Made by a program: the position numbers and the translations under genes. Shown piece after piece: positions 1 through 12,242 of a stretch of 64,000 bases of DNA. The stretch covers positions 231,915,667-231,979,666 of the forward strand of contig NW_023276807.1 of the NCBI RefSeq assembly GCF_003668045.3. The letters are read 5' to 3'. The stretch comes from Cricetulus griseus. Its lineage: Eukaryota; Chordata; Mammalia; Rodentia; Cricetidae. The notes under the pieces are model-generated. The model searched no databases, had not been told where the DNA came from, and was given only the letters and a program-made list of their open reading frames with translations. How positions within the stretch are numbered: position 1 is the stretch's first letter; each line of letters opens with the position of its first letter.

Positions 1-20
1 CGTAGGTTTTATGTCAAACC

Positions 21-405
21 TGGCTGGTTTTATGTCAACTTGACACAAACAAGTTCAAGAGAAAGGAAACTCAGTTAGGAAATGCCTCCAGGAGATCCAC
101 TGTAAGGCATTTTCTTAATTAGTCATCAATGGGGGAGGGTCCAGCCCATTGTGGGTGGTGCCATCCGGGGCTGATGGTCCCAGGTTCTATAAGAAGGCAG
201 GCTGAGCAAGTAAGGGGAAGAAAGATAATGAGCAGAACCCCTCCATGGCGTCTATATCAGCTCCTGTCTCCAGTGTCTTGCCCTCTTTGAGTTCCTTTTC
301 TGACAATGAATAGCAATATGGAAGAATAAGCCAAATTAACCCTTCCCCCCAACTTGCTTTTGGGCCATGGTGTTTCATCCCAGCAATAGAAATGCTAACT
401 AAGAC
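21..405 (+). mobile_element. rodent LTR-like interspersed repeat
   Basis: I recognise a common rodent repeat that starts near GGCTGGTTTTATGTCAACTT, contains the block GTGGGTGGTGCCAT and ends with a T/C-rich part and TAACTAAGACA. Its layout, with an AATTAACCC polyadenylation-like area near the 3' end, is LTR-like and probably related to MaLR/ERV LTRs. A second, shorter copy of the same 3' part lies at 15235-15500. The family name is uncertain. Confidence 0.6.
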
Positions 406-959
406 ATCCAGAATGGCAGCAGTCGTCTTTATCCACTGAACCTTCTTATCAGCCATTCATCATCTTGTAAAGAGGGTAAATGGGGGAAAGTTTTATATAA
501 TCAGCCACACACATATTTATCATTTCTCTGACTCATTATTTTTTGTGGGTCAAGACATAGCTTATATAATTCATCTCTTGACTTACATAATATGTCTCTT
601 AGGAGTTCCTATTCAATACTTCGTATAGATCTGATGATGAATTTCTTTGAAGTTGATATCTCTGAAAACAGCCATCTGTTGATTTCATTCCTGACAGATT
701 TTGCCTGGGCTGTTTGTGTTGTCCATGTTGTTTGGCTTCTTTTGTACATCTTTAAAAGTTCCACTCCAGTGTCTTTTGCCTTATACTGTTTTCAACAGGA
801 AATAGGTTCTCATTTTGTTTTGTCTCTCTGAAGACACATCTATCTTTTTTCCTTGATGCTTTCATGACTTTGTCCTCATTGTTAGTTCTGAGTAACTTGA
901 TAGAAGCATAAATTTAATTAATCTTAATCAGTAAAAATCAGGAGTCAGATATTGGGGTT

Positions 960-1216
960 AAAAACCTGGAAGATCAGAGAACCGGGAGCAGCTGCCAGTT
1001 GCTTCCTCCCTGTCTCGTTCCTCCGTCCACAAAGACCTGAGATCCTGCCTCCTCCTCACCTTATCACTTCCTGTCTCCATCTCCTGAGTACTGGCATTAA
1101 AGGTGTGAGTTGCCACTGCCCAGCCTATATGGTTAGCTAGTGGGTGTCTCTGCCCTCTGATCTCTAGGCAAACTTTATTTGTCAGAACATAAACAACATA
1201 CCACACAACACTTGAT
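960..1216 (-). mobile_element. SINE of B4 / ID-B1 type
   Basis: On the minus strand this reads AATAAAGTTTGCCTAGAGAT, then a B1-like head (GGGCAGTGGC...CACACCTTTAATGCCAGTACT). It is the reverse complement of the usual ATTAAAGGTGTGAG signature and belongs to the composite rodent SINEs of the B4/ID-B1 group. Confidence 0.65.
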
Positions 1217-1224
1217 TATTGTGT

Positions 1225-1725
1225 ATCTTCATGTTTCTTGTATTCTGTGTTTTAGAGCTTTTCCCATGTATGAGTTTGTTTCTTTCAAATTTGAATAACC
1301 TTCAGTCATTATTTCTTCAGATAACTTTCTGAACAAATACTTTAGACTGCTTGAAGTTTTCTTTCCACTCAGTAATATTTTAGCTAATGCGTTTTTATAT
1401 TTTTGTTTCATTTTTGACAGTTTCTTTTGCTGTTACTCAAGTTCACTAGCTTTTAAATGAATACCTGCTCTCCATTTAACGTCAACATGTTCACTTCACC
1501 AGGTGGCCACCTCTGCTTCACATCCTCATCGCCTATGCATTCTCTCTGAAGTTATCTTTATCTAACATTTTCAGTCTGCCTTTTTAACCACACAGAACAC
1601 CATTATTACCATTTATTTGTATGCTGTCTGTTTAATGTGTTTTTTAATATTACAGTGATTTAGTTTTTTCTCCTGATTTCAGGTCATGTTTTCCTGCTTC
1701 TTATGTATCTGCTTTCTTTTAAACT
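1225..1725 (-). mobile_element. old L1 (L1M-type) fragment
   Basis: The T-rich plus strand resembles the antisense of old mammalian L1 sequence: CTCAAGTTCACTAGC and later GGTCATGTTTTCCTGCTTCT match stretches I know from L1M copies. It is heavily diverged, with no coding capacity. Confidence 0.45.
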
Positions 1726-1727
1726 GA

Positions 1728-2070
1728 TGCTACAATAAGTAAACCCAAACATAGTATCTTAAATCAATACAAACTTAGCCCTACAGTTCTGTAGGTTAGA
1801 AGCCTATGACGTGACTGAAATCAAGGCATCACTGTGGCTGTGTCCCTTTCTTAAGACTCCAGGCCAGTCTGTTTGTGTACCTTTATAACATCTGTGTGTG
1901 CCCACTTTTTTTGGGCTCACAGCACTTCCACCTTTAAGGCCAGCACAGGCTCTTTCTCGTATCAAGTCATTCTATTCTTCCCTTCTGTCTCCTTTTTTTG
2001 GAGGACATTTGTAATATGAAACCCACTGAGATACCCCAGAATTAATCTATCAGAAGGTCAGCTGACTAGT
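1728..2070 (-). mobile_element. ancient mammalian interspersed repeat fragment
   Basis: TACAGTTCTGTAGGTTAGAAG followed by a T/C-rich descent resembles a widespread ancient repeat seen in antisense. I cannot name the family with confidence. Confidence 0.4.
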
Positions 2071-2455
2071 GCCACCTGCAGCCTAATTCTCTTTGACATA
2101 TAAAGTAAGATGTTCAGAGATCCAAGGCTTAGTTTGTCACATCTGGTAATGTTTCATTGGTTGCCAGGTGCTGTAAATCTTACCACGTTGAGAGCTAGAT
2201 ATTTTTGTAGCCCTATAAATATACTTGAGGCCTGCTCCAGAGCCTCAACACATTTAAGTCAGTACAAAGCAGCATGACATTTTGAAGCTTTATTAGGGGA
2301 GGTCAGAGCAGCTTTTGTCAGTACTTAGGCAATGTCATTCTCAGTATTCTGCCAGGTTGCCCAGGGATTACAAGGCTTTGTGCTGTAGCCAATGGAGATA
2401 ACAGAGACACGAGTTCCTTTTAACCTTTTGCTGTCTCTGTGAATTATTTTCTCTA

Positions 2456-2458
<3 letters not shown>

Positions 2459-2514
<56 letters not shown>

Positions 2515-2518
2515 GTAT

Positions 2519-2557
<39 letters not shown>
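2459..2557. repeat. (GT)n microsatellite
   Basis: About 99 bp of GT dinucleotides with a few GTAT and GTTT interruptions. It produces low-complexity frames on both strands that are not genes. Confidence 0.98.
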
Positions 2558-2558
<1 letters not shown>

Positions 2559-3214
2559 CCATGCGTGTGCATGCATTCATGTGTGGGTGTCTGTGTGGGT
2601 GTGTTCTTTTGTCTCTGATATTTTGCCCCATAAACTACCTTGGCTACTGCAAAGATGAGCAAATATATCTATACTTGGGGGAACTACTGAGCTCTTTCAG
2701 GGCTGTGTCTCCCTGTGGTATAGAAGGACACTCTCCTGGCGGTAAGCCGGCACAACCACATAGTTCCCTTTGTTCCTCTTCTTTCAGCAATCATTATCTT
2801 GCACTGTCTGGTGTCCAGTATCTGAAAACCACATGCCATATATTTTATCGGGTTCTTAGTGGGTTCAGATGGGAGAGAATATCCAAGCACAGTTTACTCT
2901 CTCCTTGCCAGAAGTAGAAGTCAAACATCTGTTATTTGACACACATTCCATTTTGATAACAGCAACAATGATACCCAAATATTTTAAAAACTGATAGGTC
3001 TTGGGTACCAACCAAACAGAACAGATGCTGGCCTCGAAACAATGATATGATCATACTTGTGTTGACCAGGTAAAGATCACTCCTGTCCTATGGAGTGGCC
3101 AAATGCCATAATCCTTGTCAATTGACAGCCCTGGTGAGACACAGAGCATAGCAAAAAGAGTGGTCTAGTTTTGAGGTCTGACTCTGACTGCTGATTTTGT
3201 TTATTTTCTGCATA

Positions 3215-3402
3215 TGTGGTGTGTCTGTGTGTAGATATATACAGGTGAGCCCAGGTGCCCCTGAATCCTCAGGTCCCCCATCCCTCCCCTGGAGCTCTAG
3301 GTGTAGCAGTTGTTAACAGCTTGATGTAGGTGATGGGAACCAAACCCAAACCCTCTGCAAGAGCAGTTCATGCTCTTCCCTGTTGAGCTGTGTCTCCAGC
3401 CC
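3215..3402 (-). mobile_element. SINE B2/B3 (B2 superfamily)
   Basis: The plus strand ends CTGTTGAGCTGTGTCTCCAG and contains CTCTGCAAGAGCAGTTCATG. This is the reverse complement of the tRNA-derived B2 head (ctggagagatggctcag). The upstream part fits the B3 body. Confidence 0.8.
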
Positions 3403-4071
3403 CCAACTCTGTCTCTTCTAGCTTACAATGACTTTAAAATTCTCCATTCTTTAAATTCTCCTGTATGGTCTTCATGCACCTTAGGTGGAATACAGTTTGG
3501 AAATTTTCCTTGCAACTTGCCTGGCACCCAGAACACCCAGTATAAATGAGGACTCCCTCTCTCCATACCTTTCTCAGTGATCCATCCAGAGGCATTCAGG
3601 CCAGCCAAAGTGTTCTGCCAATGGCGGACTGATTCCTAGAGGACAGGTAATCCAAAAGGATCCCAAGTCCACAGTGGGGTGGGAAGAAAATCCTGGATAG
3701 TGAGCCTTGTAGCTCAGAGATATTCCTTTGTTCTTGTAAAGGGAAATCTGTTCAGGAGGAAGCCACAGAAGAGGCCAGAGAAAGGCCAGCCAGCCCAGGA
3801 GAGGAGGCAAAGGGAGAGTAGCCAGAACTCAGTTAGTCAAGCTTAGTAGGAGTGGTCTGACTTATATATTCCCCCTCTCAGGCCTGCTTGCTCCTGGGGT
3901 GTTAGCGTGCCAGTGCTGGCCTGGTCCTGCCCTGACAAATAATGTCAGAGGCAGCGGGCACTTTGTGACAGAGACTTGGTAGGATTTGATTTCTCTAGCA
4001 TTGTCCTTCGGGATTAGAACTTAGGCTTTCCACATGGGCTTTTCTTCTAGCTCTGGCAATGTCGCCCTGTA

Positions 4072-4499
4072 TTAGTCAGGGCTCTCTAGAGTAACAGAAT
4101 CTATAGAATGAATCTAGAGAGACATATATACATACACATGAAGGGGATTATTAGAATGGCTTACAGGCTGTGGGTCAGCTAATGCAACAACGATCTAAGA
4201 TTCCAATAATTGTTCAGTCCATGAGCCTGGATGTCTCAGCTGGTCTTCAGTGTATGCTGGAATCCTGAAGAAGTGTGTTCTAATGCCAGCGAAGGAATGG
4301 ACCTGCTGGCAAGGGTGAAAGCAAGCAGGCAAAGAGCAAGGCAAGTGTTTCCCTCTTCCATGTCCTTTATGGTATGGCCCAGAAAAGAGGTGTTCTTCCC
4401 ACGTCAAAAGATCTGGATTAAAGTTGTGTCTTCCCACCTCAAAGAGCCAGATTAGAATGGTTCTTCCCAGTTCAAATGATTTAATTAAGGGGAAAAAAC

Positions 4500-4530
<31 letters not shown>

Positions 4531-4615
4531 TCCCTCACAGGTGTGCCCTGCTGTTGTGGGGTTTTAGTTCATTCCAGATGTAGTCACGTTGACAACCCCG
4601 AACAACCATCGCATA
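4072..4615 (-). mobile_element. rodent LTR-like repeat
   Basis: On the minus strand it runs from GGTTGTTCGGGGTTGTCAAC through an A/T-rich block to GAGAGCCCTGACTAATACAG. This layout is that of a known rodent LTR-like repeat with a late polyadenylation area. An internal run of CAAAA units lies at about 4490-4527. The exact family is not assigned. Confidence 0.6.
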
Positions 4616-7015
4616 GCCCCTTTGTTTCTTTATGGGATTTTGTTTTGAATTTTCTTTTACTCACAGTAAAATCACCTGTTTGTGTCCCTACCACCGAATA
4701 GGCCTTGAACACAGTGTCTGCGGAAGACAGTAAGCAGTGAGTGCCCTTGGCTTCTTAGCCTGGGACATTAGGAAGAAAGACACCAAACAAGAAGGATCAG
4801 GCAGATCCCCAGTACACATTTAGTTCACCTTACCACTGGAGCCTCTGTAATTTCAGCTCAACATGGCTGTGTTTAACAAAAGCCCAATGCAGGAGAAGTT
4901 CACTTCCCTCATGTCTGGTCCATCACTCTGTGGAAGAAAGTTAAATACTTAGGATATGGTTCTCAACATTTTTTGACTGACTGACCAAATGTATTTGGAA
5001 AAAAATGAAAAGATCTATTTTTGTTACAGTCAAGAAAACATAATTGAATAAAGGCATGAATGCCCAAGCTTACATTTCTATTCCAGCAAATGGAAATCCT
5101 CATTCAGTTGCAACAGCAGATATAGATTAGCTGGCCCGTGTTCTCTGTTTCTAAGAAGAAAAATGGTCTACAATCTACTCTTCACAGCCTCTGTCCTGCA
5201 CCCATGGGCACGTCTGATGTACACTCAGTCCAAGGGGCGCCTCTGATCCAGAATGCCCCTGTGTTGAGAAGAGAAAGGCATGTAATAATATAGATAAAGA
5301 AAGATAAATAACAAAGCGCTGGGCAGTCCTTTGCCTTGAAAGAGCATTCAGTAAATGCTGTGAAGATGGCTGCTTCCAAACGAGTGCCTCAAGCCTAGGG
5401 TGTAGCTGCTCTTTGTCATGGGTGTGTATACACAGAATGCTCTGTGATTGAATACAGACAAGGTGGCTTCCTTAGACAGATAAAGTGCACCAAGATAGGC
5501 CCCTTGTAGCTCAGGACTATCATGCTTTCCTCTCAATAATGGCATGGGTGTGTGCCTGTCTGATTCTGTCACCGCTTTCTGACATAGCCCTATGCCTGTG
5601 TGTTTGTGACACAGTGGACCAGGAATACCTTGGACTCTTGATTTTGACCTGCCTGTCTAGCACATGGCCTAGAACCCTCTAGGTTGTGAATAAATGTTTA
5701 ATGAACAAGTATCTCAGAAAGACCTAGGAGCAATGAAATAACAAAGATATGCTCCTTAGTTTCCCAGCTACTAATATGAAACTTTCCAGTGAACCCTAAC
5801 ATGGACCATGGTGTAGTTGTATTGAGAACCACAGGTTACAGTAGGAGGCGTGAGAACCAGTCTTTCTGCACTCCTTTTCCTCCACATTCTCACTCATCAT
5901 GTTTCTGTATACACTTTAAATCACACTGACATGCAGAATAGCATACTGGATTCTGCTTCCGCTCCAGACAGCCACTCACTTAGCACTACTGTGGAGTCCC
6001 AAAGGACACTGAAGTAAAAACAAAATCCAAGCTATAATTTACATTTTTGTATTGATTAACAGTTTGTAAATTGCTGGCACATAAATAGCTGTCATAAAAA
6101 TCTGACACATAAATACAATGAAGTAGGCAGGGCAGGGGTTTTGCCTTCCATCTGAACCAAGCAGCCTGAGGTGTGGGTATAGGGCTGAAGCGCCTGCTTT
6201 TCGCATCTGCTCACTGCCTCCTCTTTCCATGGAAGTGGAAGGCAGGTCAGGATGGAGTGGACCATAGGCTGTCCCTTCTGAGAGTCCAGGTTACTGAGCA
6301 AATGCCCTCAGTCTTCCCAGCCTCGGGTCCTGTATTTATCTACGGAAGAAGGCAAAATGTTGGAGAAATGTATCCCAGATCAGCACATGTAACGACGGTG
6401 CATACAGGGTTAAGAACTATTCAAAACCTAATATTCTGGACATGAGAATGAGATGAAACCCTCTGAATGGAGAACAACAGGATTCTTCCATTGATCACCC
6501 GGGAGAGAATAATTAGTTTAAAAAGGACATCTGAGTGATAATCTTTGCTTCTCACCTTGAAATGCCCGGGGGCTTGGGGGTAAAAGTGTTTGGAGTTTGT
6601 CTTTCATGTGGAAGATTACATCTCAGACTCCTAATGGTGAGTAGTGATTGACCCGGGCTGTGGCAGAAAGAGCCATTGAACGGGTCACAGAGGAATACTC
6701 CTCAGCTCTGATGGTGAAATGTGTAAGTTACATTATTCCAACTTCCTTTACTTCTTTGAAAATTTAGCCGCTGGGGATATTCAGGGTGTTGCTGGAAGTA
6801 ACTGTTTACTGGAGAGAGGCGTTGTTGGCGCTGCTGCCATTTTCAGTAAGAGGCACACTGCATGTTTATTAAAGCCAGCCAGGCCTAGAGGTGCGCCTGG
6901 TGCTGCTCAGTTTCAGTTTAGCAGAAAGGTATGTCTGCTAAGATAGACATTCAAATGTGCATAAGATAGAAACTCATTTAGATGAATAAAACAGGATCAC
7001 AAAGGAAATCCCAAG

Positions 7016-7090
7016 TTTATTAGGAAACCAGAAACGCAGAACATAGGAATGAGTGCAGCTGGGATGTCTGGTTGTGACTCCTAATCTTTC
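7016..7090 (+). repeat. local duplication, copy 1
   Basis: About 75 bp beginning TTTATTAGGAAACCAGAA and ending CTAATCTTTC. It is repeated in the same orientation at 7414-7490 with roughly three quarters of bases shared by eye. The origin is unknown. Confidence 0.75.
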
Positions 7091-7334
7091 CGACAGAGAA
7101 GGCCTAGAGAGAATCTAGAGGAAACAGCACGTCTCATCCCAGGTGCAGAGGGGAAGCTTGGGTCCTTGGAAGAGGAAATTTCTAATAATCAACCCTTGGA
7201 GAGATTTTTTGCTTTAAGGAGATTTAATGACAGTGACTCTTCAGCTGTTATCCTACAAGGCCTTCAGACTTCCTCCCAATTACTTCTTAGTTAGTATATA
7301 TTATAAAATATGAGTATGCCCTGAAGAATTTGTG

Positions 7335-7340
7335 ACACAC

Positions 7341-7383
<43 letters not shown>

Positions 7384-7390
7384 GCACGCA
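7335..7390. repeat. (CA)n microsatellite with CG-alternating end
   Basis: About 20 CA units followed by GTGCGCGCACGCAC, an alternating purine-pyrimidine tract of Z-DNA-forming type. It lies between the two copies of the 75-bp local duplication. Confidence 0.95.
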
Positions 7391-7413
7391 CAGGCATTAC
7401 TAAGAAAAACCCG

Positions 7414-7490
7414 TTTATTAGAAAAACAGGATGCAGAACATGGAAATGAACACTGCTGGAATAATGCCCAGTTGTAACTTCTAATCTTTC
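7414..7490 (+). repeat. local duplication, copy 2
   Basis: Second copy of the 75-bp unit at 7016-7090. Both end in the identical string CTAATCTTTC. Divergence suggests an old event, or an unrecognised repeat family inserted twice. Confidence 0.75.
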
Positions 7491-7567
7491 TGGAAAATGT
7501 TCGTAGCATGTGGTATGTGCACATATTCCACACACAGATACACATGTACCATTCATTATCAAAATGA

Positions 7568-7725
7568 TACCGGTGCTTATCTAGTGCTTACTGTGTGCCA
7601 TGCATTCTTTGAAACCCTCTGCATTTTTTTAAGTCATTTAACCCCCAGAATGACTCTGTCTGCTCAGTATTTCTTTGCTAGTTTTGCAGACTGAGAGGTA
7701 AGGCACGGAGAGCCAGAGTGAGTGA
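7568..7725 (+). mobile_element. ancient MIR/L2-like fragment
   Basis: GCTTACTGTGTGCCATGCAT, then AAGTCATTTAACCCCCAGAA, then TTTTGCAGACTGAGAGGTAAGG follow the order seen in widespread ancient mammalian repeats of MIR/L2 type. The copy is diverged and non-coding. Confidence 0.5.
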
Positions 7726-9586
7726 GGCAGGAGGCTCTTTCCTGCAACCTGGAGCTGGCATCACTACCCACCTAAGGCACCTTTCCCTCTGATTCTGTCA
7801 TTCATCCTCAACTCTAGTTACAATTTTAACAGGGGACATGTGAACTCTTCCTTATTTTTATGTCGGTTTAGTTATTGTGGCCTTGTGGCTTGAACATTGG
7901 GGCTTTGTATGAGCTGGTGAGCCATCACTGACCTCCACTGCAGAATTTTCCTTCAACCTTTTCTGGTTAAGTTGCATGTTGCTTAGGCTCCTTAAATCGT
8001 GTGTGGTATGGAAAGGTATTCTCCTTTGAGTATTGTAAGCACTCCCAATCTGAGTGACAGGGACACCTTGTGTGAACTCAAGTGGTTTATTTAAGTGGAT
8101 TTAAATGTTACTTTTCTTACCTTCCCGCTCCCCTGCCTTGTTACTACAAGTTCAAGTGCTCGTTGCTGTAGCTCTAAGCTGGCAGGGGTGGGGAGCAGCT
8201 CTGACTTCAGGGTGTCAGTCACACTGCTGCTTATTCAGAGCCCACATCCGTCCTTGCACTCTGACCCTGGCCACACTCTCTTGGTGCTCCTCATCTCTCT
8301 GCAAAGCTGCCTTCCCATGGTGATACTAAGATGAACAGCTATCAGAAAGAACCCTTATGGTTCTTGCTGTTTGGCAAGCAAGATAAATGTAAACAATGCC
8401 AGGTATCAGTCGCTTAGAATCATATTTCAACTAATGCAGTGACATGATATCCCTTCAGTATGAACTCTGTGAATCTGTAAATGCCGTCATCTCTTTCATT
8501 CCCCTAATCAATAAGCTACAGAAAGTGATAGCACATGGCAAGGATGGTACCAGACCCTGAGATAGGGTAACCGTTCAGTTACCTAGCTCTCCTTGGCCGT
8601 GCCATTGAATAGCAAAATTAAAGCAGTACGATACTCATGTATGATGTGACATCCACTCAGTGTTTACATTAAGTCCACAGCCACACGATGCTCTTACTTA
8701 AAGAGAACAGTTCCATGTTGTTCTAACTCCCTCTGACAGGACGTTGAAATTGAAGCCTCTATCAATTACTGAGATGATGTTATGAATTTTTTGTTAAAAT
8801 GTTGAAAGTTTTTCTTTGTTCTTTTTATGATGAGCTACCTATTTGCAAGCTGTTTCCATAAACTGAAACTGAAGCTGATAAATAAAATCACAAAATTAAC
8901 CCATGCACACACATAGCCTTGGAAAAACTCCAGTTTCAAAGGAGAGACCCCTCTTAGAACCCCACAAGCTGCAGAGACCTACTTCAGTACTGTGACTGGC
9001 TCACTACAATGACCTCTACATCAGCAGGGCATTGTCAGGCTCTTTACCTGATTTCAAACAGAGGGAGCCCCCCTGTAGAGAAAGGACATGTTGTACACCA
9101 GAAGGAAGCATACTAGCATGGCTTACTTTGTCTTTCAGTATATACATGGAGTGTCTTTACCCCTTAGAAAGATATCGCAATGGAAAAATAGATACGTGAG
9201 AATTTAAAAGTATTTCTTAGGTGCCTGAAATAAGTTCAAACATATTTCTCAAAACTCAATGGGACTTTGTGTTTTCATTTTTTTTTCCTCTGCTGTCAAC
9301 TCTGGCACCAAAAGCTTATTAGCTTGGACAAAGCAGGTAACACATCAAGAGATTATATAGGTTTTCTTTTTCTTTTTCCTATCATTATGTAACAGCCCCG
9401 CTGCACAAAGTCACTTAACATAACATCATACAGAGAGAAAATTAATCATCAGCTAATGAGATAGCGATGTGGCAAGAAGTTTGAAAGAAGCAATTTAGAG
9501 GCTCCAATTAGACCCTATTCTAGTGGGTCCCTCATGGGCATTGCTAGCTGATCCCAGGTCCAGGAATGTGAGAGGGGGTGCAGAGA

Positions 9587-9632
9587 GTGGAGGGAGGAGG
9601 GAAGAAGGGAGGGAGGGAGGGAGAGAGAAGAG
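9587..9632. repeat. purine-rich GGGA simple repeat
   Basis: Almost pure G/A tract with GGGA units. It is capable of unusual DNA structure but has no gene content. Confidence 0.85.
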
Positions 9633-11804
9633 GTGGTAAAGGGGATGCAGGAGCTACGAAGAGGCCTTTACAGTGCTTTAGAACTGGCTAATGAGGACCT
9701 AAATTAGGAAGAAGAATGAACAAAGCGATCCAGGAATCCCTTCAAAGGAAGGCTGTGACTGGGCCTACGGTATGCCCACTTATCACCATCTATAGAGCTC
9801 CCATCCAGGAAATGAGAGGAAGGGCAACATACAAGAAACAGAAAGCAAGAAGTTCTGTAACCTTCTCACCTCCTCTGTCATTCGGGACAGAAGAGGACAG
9901 ATGTCTGGACAGGGAGTTTGCAGACTATCTGAGAGGAGATGAAGAAACAAGGCAGACAGTGAGAGCTGGGAAGTAATGTTATTATCCATGTGAGATCCCA
10001 ATACCAGGGCCTCAGAGAAATCCCACGTGCCTCTCTGAGCCTTGGCAACAGTCCTACAAACTAGAAGTCAATGGCAAAGGTTTTGGAGGAAATAAATGTG
10101 GGGAAGGAGTTCTGGTAGACTTGGCCTCAGAAGTTATTTTCACAGGCTAGGAACCTGTCAGAAAAGCAGATGATAATTTCCCTCCCAAATAGGGCAGAGA
10201 ATGGGCCCTGTCTGCCTCTGTGTCCAAGTCTGGCTCACAAGAACAAGTTTGCTGGTGAATGAGAAAGACTGAGAATATTCTAGGAGTGCCATCTAGTTGT
10301 TTTATATAGTGAGGACCAGAAAGGGGCAAATTGAAGGAATAACAGAGCCTAAGACAGAATGAGAAATTAGATGTGACCATTGCTGGAAAAGACCAGTGAT
10401 GGGAAAGAAAATTAGCTTGAGTCCAAGGAGTCCAGAGTTCAGAGTAAGGAAAATGGATTTAACCACAGATTACCAGGTCCCCAGCCAGTGAGAAGATCTG
10501 TTTCAGGCAAGGCCATTGTCAGAGTGCTGAATGCACTGTCCCTAGATGTGTCAGAGAGCCTGTGGACCATGAAGAAAAGGCTGCAGTACTCTGGGTTCTC
10601 ACTCCTCCTCGAACTCACCTGGCTTCATAACCTTAGAAAACTCATTTACATTTCTTCAGCACCCAGTCTAGAAGACAGAATGGAGTAGTGGCCATGCCAC
10701 TTCAGCTTCAAAATATCATATTCCTTGGGCCCAGAGTTTCTTGACTGCATTGTCAGCTATTCATTCCTGGCCAATGCATTTTGTGAATCGGAGGTACACC
10801 TTGTCTTACTTCTGGGTTTCTTAAGCATCTTTCCTAGCTCACGGACCCATTTCACTTCTACCCTCAAGGATGCCCTTTCTTTATGCTTAATAAAATACTT
10901 CTATTTCTATCACCTAAAAATGAGAAGAAAAAAGACTTGAGTTCCAACAGGCTGAGGCAGTGTGTTGTGGCCAACTCTGATGGTGACAACTCAGGGCTGT
11001 GCACAGGATCTGGTCAGGAACTTAATTCTCATGGCCCAAACCTCAGTGCAAACACATTCATACAGCCACTGATGAGCCTGCCTCCTGCTCCTGCAGAACA
11101 TGTTTGGTGTTTCAAGTGCAGGCTCCTGGTGCAGGTTTCTGGAAGGACCTGTCTGACATCTTTGAAGAGTCGGTTTTCTGTACTCAGAAGTTTTGAAATG
11201 GTCTGCACTTCCTGTCATGTCACTGTTTCAAACGTGGACACAAATCTCCTCACCCAAGTACTTAAAATAACAGTTGACGGCTACACTCCCATTCTGCCAG
11301 CACTGCAGCCCCGGTCAAGGAGCCAGAGGGTTTTATTGATGGAATGAGGTCTTTGTTTATAACATGTACACAGCAAGGCTGGCGGAGCACGCACTGGATA
11401 TGCACCCTGGGTTCAAGTGGGAAGCATACCCCTCCACCTTCGGATCCCCTCAGAAAGATCACAGGCACATTGTCAATTTCCCTTCCCTAAAGACCCTGAT
11501 TGGAGGCATTCACTTATTATAAAGTACACCCTTACTTTAACACGTAACCTGCGTGGCTGAGTTGTTCTCGGCAGCTCAGGAGTAATCTTCAGGGAAAACC
11601 TAAAGGGAGGTCTTCCTTCAGGGAACTGGTCTGAGCATTCCCTTCTCGGAGATTTAGAAGCAATCTTTGCACCTGTCATCCCAATAAATATGTTTGGAGA
11701 TAACTTTTTCACATGCCCACCACTTAACCAGAGCACAGCATTTCTAAAGAAATAGATTGAGACTGCAATCTCAGAACATACATAGGCGGCTACGAGCAGG
11801 AATG

Positions 11805-11890
11805 TAAATTTCAGGCCAGCCTGGATTACATAGAAAGCTCTAGGCAAGCCTGAGCTATATAGCAAAACTCTGACTCACTCAAAAATAAAA
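11805..11890 (+). mobile_element. old B1-like SINE fragment
   Basis: TTCAGGCCAGCCTGGATTAC followed by GCTATATAGCAAAACTCTGA and an A-rich tail match the right half of a B1 element. The left half is lost. Confidence 0.6.
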
Positions 11891-11945
11891 GGTGGAGGAA
11901 GTCAACTGTTAACCCCTTTAGGGTGCCTTCCCTGACACTCTCCTT

Positions 11946-12242
11946 GTACTGGTTTCCCAGGGTTGCCATAATAAATCAGGTGGCTTGAAACAATAGATAT
12001 TTACTGTCTGTCCTCATGTGCAGCAAGCACAGTGATGGAGCAATAATGACATCTTGACCCACAAAAATGAGGCAAAGAGGGCTAACAGGGAATGGTGTGA
12101 GCTTTTGAAACGTCGAAGCCCATCCCAGTGACTCACAGCCTCTAACAAGGCCACACCTCCTAGTTCTTCTCAAACAGTTGCACCAACTGGGGACCAAACA
12201 TACAAATCTATGATCCTGTGGAGGCCATTCTCATTGAAACCA
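11946..12242 (-). mobile_element. ERVL-MaLR LTR, ORR1-like, non-autonomous
   Basis: On the minus strand it reads TTTCAATGAGAATGGCCTCC, then GGTCCCCAGTTGGTG, CTAGGAGGTGTGGCCTTG and AGTCACTGGGATGGGCTT, an order I recognise from ORR1/MT-type MaLR LTRs. No internal region or second LTR is seen beside it, so it looks like a solo LTR. Confidence 0.7.

Noticed and set aside
2459..2917. 152-codon plus-strand frame starting in the GT tract
   Set aside because: The first part is Cys-Val repeats from the microsatellite and the rest has no family features or splice support.
7376..7391. CG-rich spot as a CpG island or promoter
   Set aside because: Only a few CpGs within an alternating microsatellite end; far too short for an island.
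10883..11347. 154-codon plus-strand frame, the longest in the window
   Set aside because: Mixed composition without domain, signal or codon bias; lies deep in intron sequence with no promoter or matching exon signals.
11473..11865. 130-codon minus-strand frame
   Set aside because: Its first part is translated from an old B1 fragment and the rest has no recognisable features.
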